Source: Nocardioides sp.
GTDB taxonomy: Bacteria > Actinomycetota > Actinomycetes > Propionibacteriales > Nocardioidaceae
Length of the DNA: 56,355 nucleotides
Direction: 5' to 3'
NCBI RefSeq assembly: GCF_004803405.1
Contig: NZ_SSXI01000284.1
Location: 1-56,355 of the forward strand
The position numbers and the translations under genes are program-made. The notes below the pieces were generated by a model, which did not search any database, was not told the DNA's origin, and saw only the letters and a list, made by a program, of their open reading frames with translations. Positions 51,385 through 56,355 of the stretch are shown one piece after another. Positions within the stretch are counted from its first letter, which is position 1. The number at the start of each line of letters is the position of its first letter.

Positions 51385-52353
51385 TCAGAGGTGGTGCTTG
51401 TAGGTGTCGAAGTCCGCGTCCGGCTCGCCGGTCGGCGCGAAGTGGCTGATGTTCTCGATGGTGGTGCCCCACTCCTCGCGGGGCTTCCAGACCGCCTTCA
51501 CGCGCAGCCCCATCCGGACCTCCTCGACCGGGATCTCGAGGATCAGGTGCTGCAGGGCGATGTCCGCGCCGTCGAGCAGGATGTACGCCGAGACGTACGG
51601 CGGCGTGATCTTCTGGCCGAGGAACGGGACGTTGACGATGCAGAAGGTGGTGACGGTGCCGACGTCCGGGAGCTCGATCTCCTCCACCGTCGGCACGCCG
51701 TCGACCGGGCAGGCCGGCCGCGGCGGCACGTAGACCTTCTCGCACGCCGGGCACCGCTGGCCGAGGATCCGGCCCTCCGAGAGTCCCTGGAAGAAGGCGG
51801 ACTCCTCGGGGGAGGCGGCGTAGGTGTAGTCGAGGCTGACCGGCGTCACGATGCCGGTGAGCTGCTCGAGGCTGCGTGCCGGCTGCGCGGCCGCCTCGAC
51901 CTCCGACGTGGGCACCCCGAGGGCATCCGGGACGAAGACCACGTCGGTGATCGCGCCGGTGCGCTCCGCCGCCCACCGGGCGCGGACCCGCATGCCGGTG
52001 CTGACCTCGGCCGCGCTGGTCACGTCGACGGCGTGCAGGATCGGTGAGGTCGCGCCGTCGAGCGTCACCAGGGCGAAGGCGAAGGGGCGGTCGAAGGGCT
52101 GGCCCGCGACCGGCTCGCTCACCCAGGTCCACGAGGTGACGGTCCCGGTCTCCGGCAGGTCGACGAAGTCGGCGGTCGCCTGATGGGTGACCGGGTCGAA
52201 CTCCGGAGGCGGTACGACGACACGGCCGTCGCTCAGACGTGCGCCGATGAAGTGGCCATCGCGCAGCCCGGTGAGGAAGCGGCCCAGCACCGGGCCGACG
52301 GATCGGGTGTAGTCGAAGGCGACCGTGACCGGTGCCGACAGGGTGCGACTCAT
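51385..52353 (-). CDS. double DUF35 (zinc-ribbon/OB-fold) protein, Rv3521-like
   Basis: 322 aa, two DUF35 modules. The first (about 8-150: VAFDYTRSVGPVLGRFLTGL, GHFIGARLSDGRVVVPPPE) has lost the ribbon cysteines. The second (about 170-305: YTYAASPEESAFFQGLSEG) has a full ribbon CPACEKVYVPPRPACPVDG. DUF35 proteins bind acyl-CoA and cover the active site of thiolase-fold aldolases. Two modules beside two Ltp proteins suggest one module per partner. ATG 52353 lies 8 bases from the KstR box. Confidence 0.82.
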   Translation of the reverse strand: MSRTLSAPVTVAFDYTRSVGPVLGRFLTGLRDGHFIGARLSDGRVVVPPPEFDPVTHQATADFVDLPETGTVTSWTWVSEPVAGQPFDRPFAFALVTLDGATSPILHAVDVTSAAEVSTGMRVRARWAAERTGAITDVVFVPDALGVPTSEVEAAAQPARSLEQLTGIVTPVSLDYTYAASPEESAFFQGLSEGRILGQRCPACEKVYVPPRPACPVDGVPTVEEIELPDVGTVTTFCIVNVPFLGQKITPPYVSAYILLDGADIALQHLILEIPVEEVRMGLRVKAVWKPREEWGTTIENISHFAPTGEPDADFDTYKHHL

Positions 52354-52361
52354 GGCGAAAG

Positions 52362-52375
52362 TGAAACACGTTCTA
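52362..52375. promoter_or_regulatory. KstR-type box between the DUF35 and LLM genes
   Basis: TGAAACACGTTCTA matches every fixed base of TnnAACnnGTTnnA. It is 8 bases from the DUF35 start and 34 from ATG 52410, so one site can control both divergent operons. Confidence 0.8.
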
Positions 52376-52409
52376 GAAATGGTTCGCAACGGGGTGCATG
52401 ATTCGGACC

Positions 52410-53453
52410 ATGAAACTGGGTCTTCAGCTGGGCTACTGGGGCGCGCAGCCTCCGCAGGGCGTCGGGGAGCTGGTCGCCGCGGCGGAGGACGCCGGCTTCG
52501 ACGCGATCTTCACGGCCGAGGCATGGGGGAGCGACGCGTTCACGCCGCTCGCCTGGTGGGGCCGCGAGACCTCCCGGGTCCGTCTCGGCACTTCGATCGT
52601 GCAGATGTCCGGCCGCACCCCGACCTCGATCGCGATGCACGCGCTGACCCTCGACCATCTGACGAACGGCCGGGTGATCCTCGGCATGGGGGTGAGCGGC
52701 CCGCAGGTCGTGGAGGGCTGGTACGGCCAGCCGTTCTCCAAGCCGCTGGCCCGCACGCGCGAGGTGGTCTCGATCATCAGGAAGGTGCTCGCTCGCGAGG
52801 AGCCGGTCACCAACGACGGCCCGCACCACCCGCTGCCCTACCGGGGCCCCGGCTCGGTCGGGCTGGGCAAGTCGCTGAAGCCGATCGTGCACCCGTTCCG
52901 GTCGGACCTGCCGATCTGGCTGGGCGCCGAGGGGCCCAAGAACGTGGCCCAGACCGCGGAGATCGCCGACGGGTGGATCCCGATCTTCTACACCCCCAAG
53001 AGCGCCGGCATGTACCAGCCGTGGCTCGACGAGGGCTTCGCCAGGCCCGGCGCGCGTCGTACGCGCGAGCAGTTCGAGATCGCCGCGACCTGCCACCTGC
53101 AGGTCGTCGCGGACGCCGAGGAGAGGCAGCGGGTCGTCGACGCGATGAAGCCCTTCGTGTCCCTCTACATGGGTGGCATGGGCGCCAAGGAGCAGAACTT
53201 CCACAAGCAGGTGTTCGAGCGGATGGGCTACGGGGAGCTCGCCGACGAGGTCCAGGAGCTCTACCTGGGCGGGGAGAAGGACAAGGCCACCGCGCTGATC
53301 CCCGACGAGCTCGTCGACGACATGCACATCATCGGCACCGCCGCCGAGGTCAAGGAGCGGGTCGCGCAGTGGGAGGAGACCGGGGTGACCACGCTCCTGC
53401 TCAGCTGCCGCAGTGACGCGGAGGTCCGGCAGGTCGCCGAGCTGCTCGCCTGA
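52410..53453 (+). CDS. F420/LLM-family oxidoreductase, Rv3520c-like
   Basis: 347 aa luciferase-like monooxygenase fold from ATG 52410 (an in-frame ATG at 52398 adds MIRT). MKLGLQLGYWGAQPPQGVGE, AEDAGFDAIFTAEAWGSDAF, RLGTSIVQMSGRTPTSIAM, GVSGPQVVEGWYGQPFSKPL and PIWLGAEGPKNVAQTAEI resemble mycobacterial Rv3520c, a member of the KstR regulon with probable F420 binding. It likely oxidises a steroid intermediate; the step is unknown. Divergent from the DUF35-Ltp operon across a KstR box. Confidence 0.88.
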   Translation: MKLGLQLGYWGAQPPQGVGELVAAAEDAGFDAIFTAEAWGSDAFTPLAWWGRETSRVRLGTSIVQMSGRTPTSIAMHALTLDHLTNGRVILGMGVSGPQVVEGWYGQPFSKPLARTREVVSIIRKVLAREEPVTNDGPHHPLPYRGPGSVGLGKSLKPIVHPFRSDLPIWLGAEGPKNVAQTAEIADGWIPIFYTPKSAGMYQPWLDEGFARPGARRTREQFEIAATCHLQVVADAEERQRVVDAMKPFVSLYMGGMGAKEQNFHKQVFERMGYGELADEVQELYLGGEKDKATALIPDELVDDMHIIGTAAEVKERVAQWEETGVTTLLLSCRSDAEVRQVAELLA

Positions 53454-53502
53454 GTCTGCCGAACCGGTTCCGCGCCTCGCTGCCACCGTCTACCGTTTCG
53501 AC

Positions 53503-53874
53503 ATGCGTCCTCGGCACGAGAACGTCGCGACCGTCCTGGTGGATCCGGGCGCGCTCGCGGACGTCGAGCTGGAGCTGATGGAGCTCGACCTCCGCGTCTG
53601 GCCGATCGCGACGGCCCCGATCTGCACCGACGGGCCGCGCACGGCGTTCCAGGTCCGGCGAACGATGCTGATGGCCAAGCGCGGCGCCTGGGACGTCGCC
53701 GCCGGCTGGACGCCGGTGTGGGTCAGCTTCGGCGAGAGCTGGTACGACGGCGACGAGCCGCTCCCGTGGGCGGCGCACCAGGTGCTGTGGCAGTTGCTCG
53801 AGGCCCATCACGACCAGGTCCGCTACCAGCGCCGGCTCGGCGGGGTCCGTCCACTGGCCGTCCCCGTCGAGTAG
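53503..53874 (+). CDS. 123-aa protein of unknown function in a steroid cluster
   Basis: MRPRHENVATVLVDPGALAD, then LELMELDLRVWPIATAP, VRRTMLMAKRGAWDVAAGWT and SWYDGDEPLPWAAHQVLWQL. Rich in Trp, no cysteine ligands except CTDGP, no signal peptide or membrane segment. I do not recognise a family. It lies 49 bases after the LLM gene on the same strand and ends 17 bases before the KstR box of fadD8, so it may be co-transcribed with the LLM gene. Confidence 0.55.
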   Translation: MRPRHENVATVLVDPGALADVELELMELDLRVWPIATAPICTDGPRTAFQVRRTMLMAKRGAWDVAAGWTPVWVSFGESWYDGDEPLPWAAHQVLWQLLEAHHDQVRYQRRLGGVRPLAVPVE

Positions 53875-53890
53875 CGGGTTGCCGCAGTAG

Positions 53891-53904
53891 TAGAACACGT
53901 TCTA
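53891..53904. promoter_or_regulatory. KstR-type box in front of fadD8
   Basis: TAGAACACGTTCTA fits TnnAACnnGTTnnA at every fixed base, with fully symmetric TAGAAC/GTTCTA arms. It lies 54 bases before ATG 53959. Confidence 0.85.
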
Positions 53905-53958
53905 TCTTCGGTACGCGCGCTCGTGTCTCGCGCGCCACGCAACCACCGAAGGACGGCG

Positions 53959-55572
53959 ATGGACGACACCCTGCGGACCGGCATCCACAACGGGCACCTG
54001 ATGGTGGCCGCCCTCAAGCGCCACCGGAACCGGCCGGTGATCCATCTCGGCGAGGTCACCCTGACCGGCGGCGAGGTCGCCGCGCGGATCAGCCAGTACG
54101 TCCAGGCGTTCGAGTCCCTGGGCGCCGGCACCGGTACGGCGGGAGCGCTGCTGGCCCTGAACCGGCCGGAGGTGCTGTTCATCCTCGGCGCCGGGCAGAC
54201 CCAGGGCTACCAGCGCACCTCGCTGCACCCACTGGGCTCGGCCGACGACCACGCCTACGTCATCAACGATGCCGGGATCAGCACGCTGATCATCGACCCC
54301 TACTTCGCCGAGCGGGCCGGGGAGCTGCTCGAGAAGTGCCCGGGGCTGAAGCAGGTGCTGACGATCGGGCCGGTGCCCGAGTCGCTCGCCGAGGTCGGCA
54401 CCGACATCACGGCGGTCGCGGCGACGTTCGACCCGGTCCCGCTGGCGGCGAAGGTGCTTCCGCCCGACCACATCGTGTCGCTCGTCTACACCGGCGGCAC
54501 GACGGGCAAGCCCAAGGGGGTGATCGGCACGGTCCAGGCCATGAACACGATGAGCCAGATCCAGATGGCGGAGTGGGAGTGGCCAGAGCAGCCGCGGTTC
54601 CTGATGTGCACCCCGCTCTCCCACGCCGGCGCCGCGTTCTTCGTGCCGGTCGTGCTCAAGGGCGGCACCCTCTTCGTCTCTGCCCGGTTCGACCCCGCCG
54701 AGGTGCTGCAGACGATCGAGGAGCAGCGGATCACCTCGCTGATGGTCGTCCCGACGATGCTCTACGCGCTGATGGACCACCCGGACTCGCGCACCCGCGA
54801 CCTCTCGTCCCTGGAGACCGTCTACTACGGCGCGTCGGCCATCAACCCGGTCCGCCTCAAGGAGGCGATCGAGCGGTTCGGGCCGATCTTCGCGCAGTAC
54901 TACGGGCAGTCGGAGGCGCCCATGGTGATCAGCTACTTCCCCAAGGGCGACCACGTCGACGAGAGCGGCAAGCCGATCGAGTCGCGGCTCAGCTCCTGCG
55001 GCCGGCCCTCGGCGTACATCCGCGCCGCGCTGCTCGGTGAGGACGGCAGCCCGGTGCCGCAGGGCGAGCCGGGGGAGATCTGTGTGGCCGGCCCGCTGCT
55101 GGCCGGGGGGTACTGGCAGCTGCCGGAGGAGACCGCGGGAGCGTTCCGGGACGGCTGGCTGCACACCGGCGACGTGGCCCGGGAGGACGAGGACGGGTTC
55201 TGGTACATCGTCGACCGCACGAAGGACATGATCGTGACCGGCGGCTTCAACGTCTTCCCGCGCGAGGTCGAGGACGTGGTCGCCGAGCACCCCGCCGTCG
55301 CGCAGGTGGGCGTGATCGGCACCCCGCACGAGCGGTTCGGCGAGGCGGTCACCGCGATCGTCGTACTGCGTGAGGACGCGGCACGGGACGAGGAGTCGGT
55401 CGCTCGGATGACGACCGAGATCCAGGAGATGGTGAAGGCGCGCAAGGGCTCGGTGCACGCGCCGAAGGACGTGATCGTCGCCGACGCGCTGCCACTGACC
55501 GCGCTCGGCAAGCCGGACAAGAAGGCGCTGCGGGCGACGTACTGGGAGGGGCAGGGCCGCAGCGTCGGGTGA
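53959..55572 (+). CDS. fadD8: acyl-CoA synthetase, FadD8-like
   Basis: 537 aa AMP-forming ligase. P-loop SLVYTGGTTGKPKGVIGT near residue 178, YYGQSEAPMVISYFPKGD, GWLHTGDVARED, RTKDMIVTGGFNVFPREVEDVVAEHP, and lysine in LPLTALGKPDKKALR. It resembles M. tuberculosis FadD8 (Rv0551c) closely from memory, including SQYVQAFESLGAGTG and PLGSADDHAYVIND. The steroid setting and the KstR box suggest activation of a sterol or bile-acid side-chain carboxylate. ATG 53959 has AAGGA upstream. Confidence 0.88.
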   Translation: MDDTLRTGIHNGHLMVAALKRHRNRPVIHLGEVTLTGGEVAARISQYVQAFESLGAGTGTAGALLALNRPEVLFILGAGQTQGYQRTSLHPLGSADDHAYVINDAGISTLIIDPYFAERAGELLEKCPGLKQVLTIGPVPESLAEVGTDITAVAATFDPVPLAAKVLPPDHIVSLVYTGGTTGKPKGVIGTVQAMNTMSQIQMAEWEWPEQPRFLMCTPLSHAGAAFFVPVVLKGGTLFVSARFDPAEVLQTIEEQRITSLMVVPTMLYALMDHPDSRTRDLSSLETVYYGASAINPVRLKEAIERFGPIFAQYYGQSEAPMVISYFPKGDHVDESGKPIESRLSSCGRPSAYIRAALLGEDGSPVPQGEPGEICVAGPLLAGGYWQLPEETAGAFRDGWLHTGDVAREDEDGFWYIVDRTKDMIVTGGFNVFPREVEDVVAEHPAVAQVGVIGTPHERFGEAVTAIVVLREDAARDEESVARMTTEIQEMVKARKGSVHAPKDVIVADALPLTALGKPDKKALRATYWEGQGRSVG

Positions 55573-55602
55573 CGCCGCGGCCCCTGGGTGGGCGAGGGGC
55601 GC

Positions 55603-55854
55603 TCAGACGCCTTCCTTGACCGGGTAGATCTCCTGGGCCACCAGGCCGTGCGCCTCGCGGTGCACGGTGATGGCCGTCTCGGCGTCAGGCGCGTCGACGA
55701 GGCAGAAGATCTTCCCGTCCGACTCGTCGACCCAGTACCGCAGGTACTGCACGTCGTAGCCGGCCTGGGTGGCGAGGTCCGCCTGGTGTGCCTTGACGAC
55801 GTCGTCGATCCCGACGCCGCCCTCGACGGTGTGAACGTCCATGAAGAGAGCCAT
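55603..55854 (-). CDS. DUF4242 (SCO4226-type) small protein
   Basis: 83 aa: MALFMDVHTVEGGVGIDDVV, YLRYWVDESDGKIFCLVDAP and TAITVHREAHGLVAQEIYPV. This is the short ferredoxin-like DUF4242 family; the Streptomyces member SCO4226 binds nickel. Conserved His8, Asp/Glu and the HREAH histidines would be the ligands. Convergent with fadD8. Confidence 0.82.
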   Translation of the reverse strand: MALFMDVHTVEGGVGIDDVVKAHQADLATQAGYDVQYLRYWVDESDGKIFCLVDAPDAETAITVHREAHGLVAQEIYPVKEGV

Positions 55855-55957
55855 GGTGTGCTCCTCGGGGTGAGAGGTGGACTGAGTCCCCGACGGTACG
55901 AGCGAGCAGGCCCCTGCCGGATCGGTGGCGGATGCCCAGGTTGGCGGTGACCGGTGC

Positions 55958-56355
55958 CTAGGTTGCCGGGGCCAGCTCCGCGGCCCGACGTGCGGCATCG
56001 GCACGGTTGCCGACCCCCAGCTTGGCCAGCACCGAGGACACGTGGTGGTCCACCGTGCGCGGCGACAGCACCAGCCGCTCAACGATCTGAGCATTGGTGA
56101 GGCCCGCCGCGAGATGGGTCAGGACGTCCGCCTCCCGTGCCGTCAGGCCGAGGGGATGTGCCTTCGTCGTGGAACGGGGGCCGCGGGCCACCCTGCTGAC
56201 GCCGGCGTCCCGCAGCAGGCGCCTCACCTTCGTCGCGGCCGGTTCGGCACCGAGCGCCAGGAGCACACCCAGTGACTCCTCGAGCAGCGCGGGGTCGGCC
56301 GAGCACGCCAGCGCCACCGCGGCCTCGTACGGGCACCCGCGCTTCCGCCACGCCG
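55958..56355 (-). CDS. LuxR-family regulator (C-terminal part; runs off window)
   Basis: Open through the right edge. The visible 131 codons begin AWRKRGCPYEAAVALACSAD, typical of the helical region before the DNA-binding domain of large LuxR regulators, and end with the LuxR HTH: LGLTAREADVLTHLAAGLTN, VERLVLSPRTVDHHVSSVLA, GNRADAARRAAELAPAT. The N-terminal sensor or ATPase lies outside the window. Confidence 0.85.
   Translation of the reverse strand, partial: AWRKRGCPYEAAVALACSADPALLEESLGVLLALGAEPAATKVRRLLRDAGVSRVARGPRSTTKAHPLGLTAREADVLTHLAAGLTNAQIVERLVLSPRTVDHHVSSVLAKLGVGNRADAARRAAELAPAT

Overview
The window looks like chromosomal DNA of a high-GC actinobacterium, probably Nocardioides or a close relative. 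GTG and TTG starts are frequent, genes overlap by 1 or 4 bases, three ANTAR regulators lie in a row, and a steroid-degradation locus is laid out as in Mycobacterium and Rhodococcus. The genus is an inference from protein style; no rRNA or tRNA gene is present to confirm it.

Region 1 (1-19053) is a near-complete steroid C/D-ring (HIP/indanedione-propionate) catabolic cluster of the type controlled by KstR2. It holds fadE32-like (cut by the window start), fadE31 and fadD3 on the minus strand; a hydroxysteroid-dehydrogenase-like SDR; then fadE30, ipdF, kstR2 and fadA6 on the plus strand; then ipdC, ipdB, ipdA and echA20 on the minus strand; and two more SDRs on the plus strand. The order mirrors Rv3548c-Rv3563 of M. 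tuberculosis. Three identical 18-bp palindromes sit in the three promoter regions. The cluster is interrupted at 7942-13764 by unrelated genes: PilZ protein, GNAT, SulP transporter, a TetR plus paired SMR pump module, and two small proteins.

Region 2 (19054-24247) is a steroid side-chain module: three CYP125-family P450s around a divergent fadA5 thiolase. KstR-type boxes lie in the fadA5/P450 promoter, a second shared palindrome occurs in two P450 promoters, and a very strong terminator separates the first P450 from fadA5.

Region 3 (24310-48300) is mixed. It contains a secreted protein; three consecutive ANTAR regulators (GAF, GAF, PAS); a DUF429-RelA/SpoT fusion whose conserved ExQ glutamate appears to be glutamine; phospholipase D; SerA; a tandem ABM protein; a molybdopterin oxidoreductase; a methyltransferase; a TPR-LuxR regulator; a RibD-like reductase; an FAD monooxygenase; two VOC proteins; a nucleotidyltransferase; small membrane or secreted proteins; a PadR module; an Lrp regulator; and an RBBP9-like hydrolase. 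Three broken genes or remnants lie at 45311-48296.

Region 4 (48295-55572) contains map and then a second KstR-type steroid cluster: two thiolase-fold (Ltp3/Ltp4-like) proteins lacking recognisable thiolase catalytic residues, a double DUF35 protein, an F420/LLM-family oxidoreductase, an unknown 123-aa protein and a FadD8-like acyl-CoA ligase. Two KstR boxes lie in its promoters. The window ends with a DUF4242 protein and the C-terminal part of a LuxR regulator.

Together, regions 1, 2 and 4 suggest an organism that oxidises a sterol or bile-acid side chain (CYP125s, FadD8, FadA5, the Ltp3/Ltp4/DUF35 set) and then dismantles rings C and D (FadD3, FadE30, IpdF, IpdC, EchA20, IpdAB, FadA6, FadE31/32). 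All homology calls are from reading the proteins and from memory of the families; no database search was run.
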